Shown: positions 1 to 10,246, numbered from the stretch's first letter. The stretch is DNA of 64,000 nucleotides from Lachnospiraceae bacterium (GCA_014804425.1 JAAUZV010000006.1:42421-106420); one strand, 5' to 3'. Made by a program: numbers and translations. Notes: generated by a model not told the origin, from the letters alone.

Positions 1-695
1 TTTTCCAGATGTGCCGCAAGCTCCTCTTTCTTGTTAAACGCAGTTCCGTAAATACGCTGCAGGCGTGCTTTCTCCGCGTCGCCCCGCCAATATGCCATAG
101 AAGAAGAAATCAGCTTAAACGCCTTAATGCCCTTTGTGCTCATTAAGTGCGGTCCCGCGCAGAGATCGACAAAACCGCCCTGATCATAGAAGGAAATTTC
201 CGCGTCTTCGGGCAGGTCCTTGATCAGCTCCACCTTGAACGGCTCGCCCTTCTCCTCCATGAATTTGACCGCCTCATCCCTCGGCAGGGTAAAGCGTGTG
301 AGCGCATGCCCTTCCTTGATGATCTTTTTCATCTCGTCCTCCAGTTTATCCAAATCCTCTCTGGAAAACGGCTCCGCATCAAAATCATAATAAAATCCGT
401 CCTCGATCGCGGGTCCGATCGTCACCTTTGCCTCCGGGAACAGGCGCTTGACCGCCTCGGCAAGCACATGGGACGCCGTATGGCGGATGACCTTTAATCC
501 CTCCGCGTCGTTAGCCGTAACAATATTGAGCGATACGTCGCCATCGATCACGGTGCGCAGATCGACCACGTTTCCGTTTACCTCTCCCGCACATGCCACA
601 CGCGCAAGTCCTTCACTAATATCCGCCGCAATCTCATATACGCTCATCGGATGTGCATATTCTTTTACACTTCCGTCTTTTAATGTAATCTTCAT
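1..695 (-). CDS. thrS: Threonyl-tRNA synthetase, N-terminal part (partial, runs off window)
   Basis: Minus-strand translation from ATG at 695: MKITLKDGSVKEYAHPMSVYEIAADIS...HTASHVLAEAVKRLFPEAKVTIGPAIEDGFYYDFD..., typical TGS plus threonyl/alanyl second additional domain; T-box upstream. Confidence 0.93.
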   Translation of the reverse strand, partial: MKITLKDGSVKEYAHPMSVYEIAADISEGLARVACAGEVNGNVVDLRTVIDGDVSLNIVTANDAEGLKVIRHTASHVLAEAVKRLFPEAKVTIGPAIEDGFYYDFDAEPFSREDLDKLEDEMKKIIKEGHALTRFTLPRDEAVKFMEEKGEPFKVELIKDLPEDAEISFYDQGGFVDLCAGPHLMSTKGIKAFKLISSSMAYWRGDAEKARLQRIYGTAFNKKEELAAHLE

Positions 696-726
696 AAAAT
701 CCTCCATTTCCGTTCCGCGCTGCTTT

Positions 727-1017
727 TTATTTGCATTCTTCTTCCTTCTTGCACGCGCTCTTCTTACATGTTTTCTTATCCTTCGGCTCACACGCATCCT
801 CACTGCTGTCCGGATTGTAATTGCCGTTATCGTTTCCGTTGCCATTTCCGTTATTGCTCATAATGCTAAAGGACCATCCCGTCGCCATCTTCGCAAGCAG
901 CATGCCGACTACCATTCCCGCTAATGCACAGACCGCCGCCCCGAGCGCCAATTCGCGCTTCGTCACGGTGGTCTCCTCAGTCAGTTCCTCCATCCAAGCC
1001 TTCATTTTTTCTTTCAT
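727..1017 (-). CDS. Small single-TM hypothetical protein with Asn/Gly-rich and Lys/Cys-rich tail
   Basis: 96-aa ORF between T-box terminator and thrS, GGAGG-like SD upstream of ATG, one TM segment. Confidence 0.7.
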   Translation of the reverse strand: MKEKMKAWMEELTEETTVTKRELALGAAVCALAGMVVGMLLAKMATGWSFSIMSNNGNGNGNDNGNYNPDSSEDACEPKDKKTCKKSACKKEEECK

Positions 1018-1104
1018 ATTGAATCCTCCTTTATATTATTCTTCTCTGCTTATCGCGATAAGCAGACGTGAAATGCAAAACGCTTCGCGTTTTTGCTTAT
1101 AGCG

Positions 1105-1420
1105 CAAAAAATCCCCTGCATCGCATCAATATGCAATGCAAGGGACGTATGAACGCGGTTCCACCCTGCTTGCAGAAGTCTCATAATCGACTGTTGCTCC
1201 GTTCTGCCTTCCGACTACGGAAACAGCACGCTACAGAACCTTATGAAAAACCTTCTGCCACTCATTTTCCCATAACGCAGGATATGCGGACTTTGTTAAA
1301 GCCACTCCGGGGGCGGTTCCCGCACACTCCCTGTCAGGCGCTTTCAGCACGCTTGCGCGGCGCCATTCTCTTTCGACATTTCCTTGTGCTTCGTTCCCCG
1401 TCAACGAATTTTCTTATGGA
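1105..1420 (-). promoter_or_regulatory. T-box riboswitch leader (antiterminator motif plus terminator)
   Basis: Minus-strand AGGGTGGAACCGCG at 1154-1167; terminator CCCTTGCATTGCAT...ATGCGATGCAGGGGATTTTTT at 1105-1146; promoter TTTACA-17-TAGAAT with -10 at 1428-1433. Confidence 0.92.
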
Positions 1421-1476
1421 TAGTTGTATTCTATGCCAATTTTTCCGAATTGTAAAGTCCTTTTTTTGGCAGCTTT

Positions 1477-2067
1477 TCACTCCCTGTATTCAACCGGATA
1501 ATGCTCCACAATTTTCTGATACAGAAAACAGCTTTCCTCATGATCATTGATGATCCCGCATGCCTGCAGATGAGAATAAACGGTAACGGAGCCCAAAAAT
1601 TTGAACCCGCGCTTTTTTAATTCCTTTGCGATCTTGTCCGACAGTTCATTGCTTGCCACCCAGTTCGTCCGATGACTCTTGTAGATCAGGGTTTTGCCGC
1701 CGCTGTAGTCCCACAGAAAGCGATCGAAGGAGCCAAACTCCTCCCTGATCTGAATGAAGGCCTTTGCATTTCCGATCACGGCGTGTATCTTGCGGATGGA
1801 TTTGATCATATCGGGCGTTTCCATGATATTCTGTATCTTTGTTTCATCATAGCAGGCAATCTTTTCATAATCAAAATCATCAAAGCATTTCCGAAACGTC
1901 TCGCGCTTTTTCAGCATCAGCGTCCAGCTTAAACCGCACTGCATGACCTCCAGCATCAGAAATTCAAACTGCTTTCTGTCGTCATGAAGCGGAATACCCC
2001 ACTCGTTATCGTGATAGGTTTCGTTTAACCCACCGTCCCTGCACCATGCGCATTTTTCTTTTGTCAT
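1477..2067 (-). CDS. tag: DNA-3-methyladenine glycosylase I
   Basis: CAWCRDGGLNETYHDNEWGIPLHDDRKQFEFLMLEVMQCGLSWTLMLKKRETFR is the Tag family signature; start set at internal MTKEK. Confidence 0.95.
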   Translation of the reverse strand: MTKEKCAWCRDGGLNETYHDNEWGIPLHDDRKQFEFLMLEVMQCGLSWTLMLKKRETFRKCFDDFDYEKIACYDETKIQNIMETPDMIKSIRKIHAVIGNAKAFIQIREEFGSFDRFLWDYSGGKTLIYKSHRTNWVASNELSDKIAKELKKRGFKFLGSVTVYSHLQACGIINDHEESCFLYQKIVEHYPVEYRE

Positions 2068-2101
2068 TATTTTCCCTCCTTGGCGGAGTCGCGGTTGCTT
2101 T

Positions 2102-2824
2102 TTATTTTTCACACGATCCCTTTCTCACATAAATATCCGCTGAACATAACATTGCGCCGTTCTCTTTTGACCGCTCAAACGCTTCCACGGTAAATCCCGC
2201 CGCTTCCAGTTCCGTCACGTACCCTTCTTTCCCTCTTGCTCTTGCAGGTAACAAAGGGATAAGAACTTCCTTCCCGTTCATCATCCGCTTTTGCGGTGTT
2301 TCATAATCACTGCCCGTCAGTTTCTGAAAATCCGCAAAGCTTTCAACCTTGTTCTCCTCCGCTTCCTCACTGTAGTTTTCGCGAAAGAACAACATCGGCG
2401 CATGATCGTTTAAGCAGGAATATGCGTTTTCCAGATAGCGTTTTCGTTCGCTGTCAGTAACGATCATATGAAAGCCCATCACATCAAGAGCTGCGTCAAA
2501 TTTCTCCTTCGGCGCTTCCTTTACCATATCAACCACTTCGACCCGCGCGTCCGTGAATCGCTTAAGCCTCTCTTTTGCTTTTTTTACCGCGGTCGGCGCA
2601 ATGTCTACGCCGCAGTAAATCACCCCAAGCTCTGAGAGAAGGATGCCGCAAGAGCCTTCCCCGCAGGCAAATTCGATCACTCTTTTTCCCTTCAGTCCGT
2701 TGTCGTCAACCCATTTTTTTATCGCTTCCGCCAGCACAACGTCCTTTTCCGAATTGCCCCAAAGCGCTATATCCGCATCGTAAGCCGCCTGATACCGTTT
2801 TTCATATGCTTTGTAATATTCCAT
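2102..2824 (-). CDS. SAM-dependent class I methyltransferase
   Basis: VIEFACGEGSCGILLSELGVIYCGVDIAPTAVKKAKERL motif I/II pattern. Confidence 0.85.
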   Translation of the reverse strand: MEYYKAYEKRYQAAYDADIALWGNSEKDVVLAEAIKKWVDDNGLKGKRVIEFACGEGSCGILLSELGVIYCGVDIAPTAVKKAKERLKRFTDARVEVVDMVKEAPKEKFDAALDVMGFHMIVTDSERKRYLENAYSCLNDHAPMLFFRENYSEEAEENKVESFADFQKLTGSDYETPQKRMMNGKEVLIPLLPARARGKEGYVTELEAAGFTVEAFERSKENGAMLCSADIYVRKGSCEK

Positions 2825-2841
2825 CGTCCATCCCTCCTAAA

Positions 2842-3030
2842 GCATAAAAAAGAACGCAGAGCGTTCTTTCGAAGAATCGCAAAAGCGATTCTTCTGGGGT
2901 CGCGCAATTTCCTATAAGTTAAAAAAGAACGCTGCGCGTTCTTTCGAAGAATCCGCTTTGCGAATTCTTCTGGATTGAGTAATTCCTATAGCATAAAAAG
3001 ACCGAGAAATCAGGTAACGTCTCTCGGTTC
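2842..3030 (-). repeat. Two tandem copies plus a partial copy of a hairpin repeat (family A) in the methyltransferase leader
   Basis: Unit on minus strand: TATAGGAA(A)TT...CC-AGAAGAATCGC..GCGATTCTTC-GAAAGAACGC..GCGTTCTTTTTT, at 2842-2916 and 2917-2990, then a third hairpin with TCTTTTTATGC at 2991-3030. Confidence 0.85.
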
Positions 3031-3164
3031 ATTGTGTCCTTCGATTTTTAGGCGTATTTCATTGTACAGTTTATCACAAAAATAAATACAAGTCTACTCA
3101 TTTTTTATTTTTCTGCTAAAATTTTCTTATCAGCTGATCAATGCGAATGAAGGAGGGATTGATT

Positions 3165-3989
3165 TTGATACAATTTCAGGATATTTGCAAAAGCTATCGG
3201 GTAGCCAGACGCGGGTCCGGGCTCGGCAATGCGGCAAAATCACTTTTTAAGAGAGAGTACAACACCATTCATGCCATTAACCATATCAGTTTTTCCATAA
3301 ACGATGGGGAAATGATCGGTCTGCTTGGTCCGAACGGCGCAGGCAAAAGCTCTACGATCAAAATTTTAAGCGGGATATTGACACCGGATAGCGGAACATG
3401 TCTGGTAAACGGTCAGGTGCCTTGGAAAAACAGAAAAGCATATGTCAGACAGATCGGCGTTGTTTTCGGTCAGCGCTCGCAATTATGGTGGGATGTTCCC
3501 GTCATGGATTCGTTTGAACTTTTGCAGGCAATCTATTCCATACCCGCACCAAGATACCGCAGCAGACTGGACGAGCTGACGCAGCTTTTACATTTGGAGG
3601 AGCTATTAAAGACTCCGACAAGGCAGCTATCATTGGGACAGCGCATGCGCTGTGAAATCGCTGCGTCCCTGCTGCATGAACCCAAGCTGTTATTTTTAGA
3701 TGAGCCAACGATCGGATTGGACGCAGTATCTAAGGTTGCCGTGCGCAGCTTTATCAAGAAGATGAATGAAGAACATAAGACCACGGTGATCCTGACAACA
3801 CATGATATGCAGGATATTGAGGCAATTACCAAACGCGTGATCTTGATCGGCAAAGGCCAGAAGCTGTTGGACGGCACATTGGAAGATTTGCGTCTTGAGG
3901 CGGCGTCAGCGGAATCAGAAGCCGAAAGCTCTGAGACAGACATTGACCACATGATCGCCAGACTCTATGAAAAACTAAATATCATGTAG
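3165..3989 (+). CDS. ABC-2 type transporter ATP-binding protein
   Basis: Walker A GPNGAGKSS, LSLGQRMRCE signature, LLFLDEPTIGLD; TTG start at 3165 preceded by GGAGG; the listed ORF start at 3141 is less likely. Confidence 0.92.
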   Translation: MIQFQDICKSYRVARRGSGLGNAAKSLFKREYNTIHAINHISFSINDGEMIGLLGPNGAGKSSTIKILSGILTPDSGTCLVNGQVPWKNRKAYVRQIGVVFGQRSQLWWDVPVMDSFELLQAIYSIPAPRYRSRLDELTQLLHLEELLKTPTRQLSLGQRMRCEIAASLLHEPKLLFLDEPTIGLDAVSKVAVRSFIKKMNEEHKTTVILTTHDMQDIEAITKRVILIGKGQKLLDGTLEDLRLEAASAESEAESSETDIDHMIARLYEKLNIM

Positions 3990-3998
3990 GAGGCGGCA

Positions 3999-4802
3999 AT
4001 GAAAAAATATTATCGTTTTTTTCAACTTCGATTTGCCACCGGAATGCAGTATCGCATGGCATCCGTCACGGCTCTGACGACGCAGCTTATCTGGGGATTG
4101 ATGGAGTGTCTGGCATACAAAGCGATCGCAGAGGCCTCCGGCGGCAATCTGCCCATGAACTATTCTTCCATCGTGACATACATATGGCTGAAAGAAGCGC
4201 TGCTTGCTCTTTTTAACACGTGGGCGGCAGATAATGAGCTTTTTTCCATGATCACAAACGGCGATATTGCCTATGAACTGTGCCGTCCGGTGTCAATCTA
4301 TTCCATGTGGTTTTCCAGAACGATCGGAGCACGGATCGCTGAAGCGGTCATGAGATGTATTCCCGTATTATTATGTGCGTTCCTGATGCCGAAAGCCTAT
4401 CGGATGACCCCGCCGGTAGATCGTGTTTCCTTCCTGTTGTTCCTGCTCACTTTATTTTTGGCGCTCGGGATAACCGTCACATTTTGTATGATTGTCTATA
4501 TGCTGTGCTTTTTTACGATTTCACCGCAGGGATGGAGGATGGTATTGACAGGCGCGGTCGATTTTCTGTCAGGAAATATCATACCATTGCCGTTTTTTCC
4601 CAAAAGATTTTTATTTTTAGTGGAGATGTCTCCGTTTGCTTACATGCAGAATGTTCCGTTTCGGATATACTGCGGAGATCTTGTCGGAGCAGAAATCTAT
4701 CAGTGCATATTCAAACAGATTTTTTGGCTGGTGACATTGATGTTTTTGGGAATTGTCCTATGGAAACAGGCAGAAAAAAGAGTCATATTACAAGGAGGCT
4801 GA
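3999..4802 (+). CDS. ABC-2 family transporter permease
   Basis: Polytopic membrane protein directly after the ATPase gene. Confidence 0.85.
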   Translation: MKKYYRFFQLRFATGMQYRMASVTALTTQLIWGLMECLAYKAIAEASGGNLPMNYSSIVTYIWLKEALLALFNTWAADNELFSMITNGDIAYELCRPVSIYSMWFSRTIGARIAEAVMRCIPVLLCAFLMPKAYRMTPPVDRVSFLLFLLTLFLALGITVTFCMIVYMLCFFTISPQGWRMVLTGAVDFLSGNIIPLPFFPKRFLFLVEMSPFAYMQNVPFRIYCGDLVGAEIYQCIFKQIFWLVTLMFLGIVLWKQAEKRVILQGG

Positions 4803-4806
4803 TACC

Positions 4807-5601
4807 ATGAAGATCAAAGAAAATATAAAACTATACGTTCAATATGCCTCTGTCTGCACGCAAAGTGTCATGCAATATAAGGTATCCTTTTTGCTGATGA
4901 TCATCGGACGGTTCATTCTGGCATTTGGTGAATTGATCGCGATTCAATTCTTATTTTCCGGTTTTTCACAGATCAAAGGCTACACCTATGGAGATGTTTT
5001 GCTGTGTTTTTCCATCATTCAAATGTCCTTCACTTTTGCGGAGCTGTTCGGCAATGGATTCAAAGCGTTTTCAGGGATGGTGAAGAAAGGGGAATTTGAC
5101 CGGATGATGCTCAGACCATGCAGCTTGCTTCTTCAAGTAATGGGAACCAGATTTGAAATCGGAAGAACCGGTCCTTTATTGACTGCCCTTATTACGCTCG
5201 CGCTGGGAATCGGGCATAGTCAGATCACGTGGAACATCCTGACTGTTTGGACGTTGGCTGCCATGGTCATAGGGGGCACGTTCTTGTTTATCGGACTGTT
5301 CGTGCTGGAGGCAAGCTTTTGCTTTTTTTCCATTGAAGATACCTCGTTGATCAATGTACTGACATACGGAGCAAAAACACACGGCAAATATCCCCTAGAC
5401 ATTTATGGGAAAGGAATCCTGCGGTTCTGCACTTATGTAATTCCATACACATTGATTCAATATTATCCCTTACAGTTCCTTCTCGGAAAAACGCGCAATT
5501 GGTATCTGGCATTTTGTCCGCTTGGAATGATCGTGTTTCTGTCGGTCTGCTATTTCATATGGCAGTTCGGTGTGAAGCATTATCAGTCATGCGGCTCGTG
5601 A
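4807..5601 (+). CDS. ABC-2 family transporter permease (second subunit)
   Basis: Polytopic, AGGAGG SD before ATG at 4807, same operon. Confidence 0.85.
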   Translation: MKIKENIKLYVQYASVCTQSVMQYKVSFLLMIIGRFILAFGELIAIQFLFSGFSQIKGYTYGDVLLCFSIIQMSFTFAELFGNGFKAFSGMVKKGEFDRMMLRPCSLLLQVMGTRFEIGRTGPLLTALITLALGIGHSQITWNILTVWTLAAMVIGGTFLFIGLFVLEASFCFFSIEDTSLINVLTYGAKTHGKYPLDIYGKGILRFCTYVIPYTLIQYYPLQFLLGKTRNWYLAFCPLGMIVFLSVCYFIWQFGVKHYQSCGS

Positions 5602-5617
5602 AACAGTCTCTCCTCTT

Positions 5618-6271
5618 TCACTCCGACGCTTTCTTGTTTTTCCCAAGAAGCACGGGAACGGAAAAGAATCGGTTAAAAAACGCAATGACCGGCCCTAAGG
5701 CAAACGCGCAGAGCAGCATCCCGATGCCGACCACGCCGTGCGCTAAAAAGCACACGAGCGCGCAGAGCCCGTCGCAGAACATGCGGCACCAGAAATACGG
5801 GATCGGCGTGCGCTCATTGCCGATGATCGCAAGGGAGTCATACGGTGAGATTCCCGCATCCGAGGTCTGATAAACGGAACACGCAAAGCTGATGACGATC
5901 ACGCCAAGCACAGCTAAAAACAACTGCTGCCCCCACGAGGACGGAACGCCGAAAAACCACTGTCGGATGAGCGGATAGAGCCCGTCCACGATCGGTCCGA
6001 TCAAAAACCAGTTCACAAGCGTCCCGGGACCGATATATTTGCGCCCGAACAACAGCTCCAGCAAAAATACGAAACAGTTGATGATGATCAAAAATATTCC
6101 GTAGCTTAAGCCAAGCACCTGAGCCAAAGCCATATTCATTCCGGTATACGGGTCGTTTCCCGTTCCCGACCACTTCAAAATGCAGATACCGATCGCCAGT
6201 ATGACATTTCCCGCCACCATGCCGATCCATCTGCGCAGCGTAAGCTGCTTCATTCTCTCGATCAGATTCAT
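5618..6271 (-). CDS. YitT/YczE-like integral membrane protein
   Basis: MNLIERMKQLTLRRWIGMVAGNVILAIGICILKWSGTGNDPYTGMN... resembles the YczE/YitT family. Confidence 0.75.
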   Translation of the reverse strand: MNLIERMKQLTLRRWIGMVAGNVILAIGICILKWSGTGNDPYTGMNMALAQVLGLSYGIFLIIINCFVFLLELLFGRKYIGPGTLVNWFLIGPIVDGLYPLIRQWFFGVPSSWGQQLFLAVLGVIVISFACSVYQTSDAGISPYDSLAIIGNERTPIPYFWCRMFCDGLCALVCFLAHGVVGIGMLLCAFALGPVIAFFNRFFSVPVLLGKNKKASE

Positions 6272-6305
6272 GTCCGCCCTCATCCTTTTTATCCGTCCGC
6301 GCCCT

Positions 6306-7232
6306 CTACTCCGCAGAATCCTGCGCAATTTCCAATAATTCCGTCTGCACATCCTGTATCAGTGCAAACAGCATGTCTTTGTATTTTTCAACGATCTCAC
6401 TTTCCACTTCATATTCATTCAAAAATAAGACCATTTCCCCGCCGCTCGCATAAATACACAGTTCAACCCTGTAAACGCCATCGTCCGACTGGAGCCGTAA
6501 AAAAAGATTCTCATCATATCCCCTGCGTGAGGTATTGCATACTTTTTTATCCGAAATATCATCCAAAACCTCATGAGACAACGTAAGCAGTTCCTCCCGT
6601 CTGTCGTCCAAATGCAATTCCAGTCTTTTCCATGTACGGTTTAATATGGCGTCCGACATCGTTGTCCACAATGCACTGACGGCAAGCTCAGAATTGTTAT
6701 AATAATCCAGAACGGCATCATAATCCTTTTTGTCCACAAACGTTCTGGAATAATACTCGCCGCCGACAAAGGTCGTGACCTTCACATAATAAATCTCATA
6801 CCCGCTGTCATTTTCAACCTGATAAAAGGAATAATACCGATCGGATTTTTCTATGACCAAAGCGCCGAGATACACCAGCTCAAAACGGTCATCATTCATC
6901 AAAATATTGACCGGAACCAGCTCCTTCCCGTCATAGGTAAATCCTTCTTTCCATTCGTCTTCCCGCACATAAATCTTATTTTCAATCGAATCTATGTACT
7001 GCCTTCGCTCGGCATTTTCTTTTCCCGAAAAAATCAAGCCGGCTGTCAGGGTAATGCCCAGCGGAAGCAAAAAAACAAAGCCGAGGACCGCAAGTACAAT
7101 GGCAATTTTTTGTTTCTTTTTCTTTCTCAAAAATAATATGAAAGAGACAATAAAGAGTACAAATGCGATCAATGTTGATATCAAAATAATCCCTAACCAG
7201 AGATTGGCTAATAGAATACTGATTCCTGCCAT
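6306..7232 (-). CDS. Hypothetical membrane-anchored protein
   Basis: N-terminal two-TM region then a soluble domain; ATG at 7232 with AGGAG SD. Confidence 0.65.
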   Translation of the reverse strand: MAGISILLANLWLGIILISTLIAFVLFIVSFILFLRKKKKQKIAIVLAVLGFVFLLPLGITLTAGLIFSGKENAERRQYIDSIENKIYVREDEWKEGFTYDGKELVPVNILMNDDRFELVYLGALVIEKSDRYYSFYQVENDSGYEIYYVKVTTFVGGEYYSRTFVDKKDYDAVLDYYNNSELAVSALWTTMSDAILNRTWKRLELHLDDRREELLTLSHEVLDDISDKKVCNTSRRGYDENLFLRLQSDDGVYRVELCIYASGGEMVLFLNEYEVESEIVEKYKDMLFALIQDVQTELLEIAQDSAE

Positions 7233-7360
7233 ATTCCTGCTCCTATAACATTCCTGCGTGCTGCTGCCTGATATCTGCCGCAGCATTCACGCAGATACCT
7301 GTCCACTGCACACAGAACCGTTTCTAAAACCGACTCTGCACATTACACATCATGCGATAT

Positions 7361-8350
7361 TCACACCAGCGGATTTTCCCGCATATAGCCTAACAGCTCA
7401 TCCGCCGTTGTAAACGCAAGTCCTGTCACGGTATCGGCACAGCCGTAATAAATGGCGATCCGCCCGCTTGCCGCATCACAAAGCGCCGCGCATGGGAATA
7501 CAACATTCGGCACGTCGCCCACGCACTCATAATACTCGTACGGCGCCAAAATATAATCCCTGCTTCTTCCCAATACCTTCCACGGCTCCTCTAAATCAAG
7601 CAGCGCCACGCCCATGCGGTACACAAAACCGTTACAGGTCGTGATCACGCCATGGTAAATCAGAAGCCAGCCCTCGTCCGTCTCGATCGGCACAGGTCCT
7701 GGTCCGATCTTTGTGCTCTGCCATGCAGATTCGTCTCCCTTCACCGCGCTCATCACGTGCCTGTGATGTCCCCAGAACTCCAGATCGGGACTCTGGCTGA
7801 TAAAAATATCACCGAACGGCGTATGTCCGGTATCCGAAGGCCGCGACAGCATCATATATCTGCCGCCGATCTTGCGCGGAAAAAGCACCCCGTTCCGGTT
7901 ATACGGCAAAAACGCATTTTCCAACTGATAAAAGGTCTGGAAATCAAAGGTATATCCGATCCCGATCGTCGGGCCGTGATAACCGTTGCACCATGTGACA
8001 TAATAACGGTCCCCGATGAAGCAGACACGCGGATCATAGCGGTATTCCCGCTTCGTCACCTCATCATCGCCAAAAAAAACAATCGGCTCATCCGAAATAT
8101 GAAAATGAATCCCATCCTCGGAAAATCCCGCAAACAGATCCATGCTGACCGAGCGGCTGTCACAGCGGAACACGCCCGCATAGCCCTCACGAAACGGCAC
8201 GACCGCACTGTTAAAAATACTGTTGGAGCGCTTGATCTCATCTCTCCTTATGATCGGATTTTTGTCATAGCGCCACACCGGCATCCGGTATCCTTCCGGC
8301 TTTTCCTGCCACGGCATGCCGGGCAGCTCTTTCCCTATGATCTTTGCCAT
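7361..8350 (-). CDS. Glycoside hydrolase family 130-like protein (mannoside phosphorylase type)
   Basis: [36 protein letters not shown]...[38 protein letters not shown]...[20 protein letters not shown]. Confidence 0.9.
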   Translation of the reverse strand: MAKIIGKELPGMPWQEKPEGYRMPVWRYDKNPIIRRDEIKRSNSIFNSAVVPFREGYAGVFRCDSRSVSMDLFAGFSEDGIHFHISDEPIVFFGDDEVTKREYRYDPRVCFIGDRYYVTWCNGYHGPTIGIGYTFDFQTFYQLENAFLPYNRNGVLFPRKIGGRYMMLSRPSDTGHTPFGDIFISQSPDLEFWGHHRHVMSAVKGDESAWQSTKIGPGPVPIETDEGWLLIYHGVITTCNGFVYRMGVALLDLEEPWKVLGRSRDYILAPYEYYECVGDVPNVVFPCAALCDAASGRIAIYYGCADTVTGLAFTTADELLGYMRENPLV

Positions 8351-8432
8351 TCGCTTTTTCCTTTCATCTCATACTTTGCAACAGGCCGTGAGCGTTCGAT
8401 TATCTTCTCACACAGAATCCTCCACTTCTACA

Positions 8433-8498
8433 CAGTCCGCGGGTTTGGGCGTGAGCACAAATCCCGCAGAATGAAAAATCTATGATTTTTCATTCTGA
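8433..8498. repeat. Hairpin repeat family B, copy 1
   Basis: CAGTCCGCGGGTTTGGGCGTGAGCACAAATCCCGC then perfect stem AGAATGAAAAATC..GATTTTTCATTCT; overlaps the pepT stop codon. Confidence 0.65.
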
Positions 8499-9728
8499 AA
8501 ACCGCTTTGCGATCCCGACAAGCACTTTCACGATCTGCTCCATATCCTGCACGCAGGCATATTCAAACCTGCTGTGGCAGTTTCTTCCGCCCGTACACAG
8601 ATTCGGGCAGGGCAGCCCCATAAACGATAATCTCGCTCCGTCCGTTCCTCCGCGGATCGGCACGGTCTTTGCCGGGATACCGAGTTCCTCCATCGCCGCC
8701 TTCGCATACTCGATCAGTTCCATATGCGGCTTGATCTTTTCACACATATTATAATAAGAGTCCTCGATCGTGATACGGACAAGCTCCTGCCCGAAGCGCT
8801 CATTGATCTGCTCCGCCGCTTTCCGCATGCATTCCTTTCGCTGTTCAAAGCGCTCCCTGTCATGATCCCTGATCAGATAGGACAGCACCGCCTGCTCAAT
8901 CTCTCCGCTCATGGCAGTCAAATGATAAAATCCCTCATAGCCCTCCGTATGCGCGGGCGTCTCCTCCGCGGGCAGCAGGGCGTGATAGTCCATTGCCACT
9001 AAAGAAGCATTGATCATCTTATCCTTCGCATCCCCGGGATGCACGCTTCTGCCGGAAATCTTCACCTCGGCGGAAGCCGCATTGAAATTCTCATATTCCA
9101 GCTCGCCGAGCGCGCCGCCATCCACCGTGTACGCGACGTCCGCATCAAACAGCTCTAAGTCAAAATAGTCCGTACCGCTGCCGATCTCCTCATCGGGCGT
9201 AAACGCGATCCGAAGCTCTCCGTGCGGCATCTCGGGATGCGCAGTAAAAAATGATGCCATCGCCATGATCTCCGCAACGCCCGCCTTATCATCCGCTCCG
9301 AGCAGCGTCGTCCCGTCCGTCACGATCAGGTCTTTTCCGATGTACTGCGTAAGCTCCGGAAACTCCTCCGGCGAAAACAGAATGTTCTCTTTTTCATTCA
9401 AAACAATATCCCCGCCCCCGTATGACACGATACGCGGTTTTACATTTGCTCCCGTCACTTCCATCGCCGTATCCATATGGGCGATAAAGCCGAGCTTCTT
9501 TCCTTTTCCTTCCATCCCTGCGCTTGCGGGAATGGACGCGTACACATAGCAATGCTCCTTATCATACGTCACTTTTTCGATTCCCATCGCGCAAAGCTGA
9601 TCATACAACAGCTTTGCTAAGTCATGCTGCTTTGCGGTGGACGGCTGTGTCCCCGTATGCTCATCCGACTGCGTATCCAGCCTGACATATTCTAAAAAAC
9701 GTTCTATTACATCTGACATATCTTTCAA
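8490..9728 (-). CDS. pepT: Peptidase T
   Basis: MSDVIERFLEYVRLDTQSDEHTGTQPSTAKQHDLAKLL...LGFIAHMDTA...GADDKAGVAEIM...FTPDEEIGSGTDYFD. Confidence 0.96.
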   Translation of the reverse strand: MKDMSDVIERFLEYVRLDTQSDEHTGTQPSTAKQHDLAKLLYDQLCAMGIEKVTYDKEHCYVYASIPASAGMEGKGKKLGFIAHMDTAMEVTGANVKPRIVSYGGGDIVLNEKENILFSPEEFPELTQYIGKDLIVTDGTTLLGADDKAGVAEIMAMASFFTAHPEMPHGELRIAFTPDEEIGSGTDYFDLELFDADVAYTVDGGALGELEYENFNAASAEVKISGRSVHPGDAKDKMINASLVAMDYHALLPAEETPAHTEGYEGFYHLTAMSGEIEQAVLSYLIRDHDRERFEQRKECMRKAAEQINERFGQELVRITIEDSYYNMCEKIKPHMELIEYAKAAMEELGIPAKTVPIRGGTDGARLSFMGLPCPNLCTGGRNCHSRFEYACVQDMEQIVKVLVGIAKRFSE

Positions 9729-10246
9729 TCCTCCTTTTTTTCGCTTCCAACGTTCTCCGCTTTAACCGCCGTCAAGGCATCTGCTTCTTCCCCGAACAGC
9801 TCGGGCAGCAGCACCGTCTCTATGATCCGGGACGCGCAGGCAACCGTCCTGCTGCACGGGCGCGTCCTGTAATATTCCTTTGTCCGGATCGTAGGCGCAG
9901 CGCTCTTCTCCCGCCCCCGTATCCCCAGTATTTCCCGGCACACGATCGCGCCCTGCTGCTCACGAAACGTATCCGCAAGCAGCCGCACCAATTCGTAATT
10001 TGCCGTTTTCGCCGCCTGATTCTGCGGATCGGTGTTGCCTGTTTTTAATCCGGCAAGCAGCGCCATCGCCGAAACGGTTCCGCATACCTCCCGCATCCTT
10101 CCGACACCCGCGCCCATGGAGCAGGACAGCTTTAACGCCGTTTCCCTGTCCATGCCGAACAGATCCGCGTACGTGCTGAACACGGACTGGCAGCAGTTAT
10201 AGCCCTCCTCGAACGTGGCGACCGCCCTCGACACCCGACTCTCCAT
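9725..10246 (-). CDS. C_GCAxxG_C_C family protein
   Basis: FEEGYNCCQSVFSTYADLFG...CSMGAGVGRMREVCGTVSAMALLAGL matches the C-GCAxxG-C-C pattern. Confidence 0.85.
   Translation of the reverse strand: MESRVSRAVATFEEGYNCCQSVFSTYADLFGMDRETALKLSCSMGAGVGRMREVCGTVSAMALLAGLKTGNTDPQNQAAKTANYELVRLLADTFREQQGAIVCREILGIRGREKSAAPTIRTKEYYRTRPCSRTVACASRIIETVLLPELFGEEADALTAVKAENVGSEKKED

Noticed and set aside
2842-3030. Small minus-strand ORF MNRETLPDFSVFLCYRNYSIQKNSQSGFFERTRSVLF
   Set aside because: It is a readthrough of the hairpin repeat units; no SD, and the stem differences between repeat copies preserve base pairing rather than protein sequence
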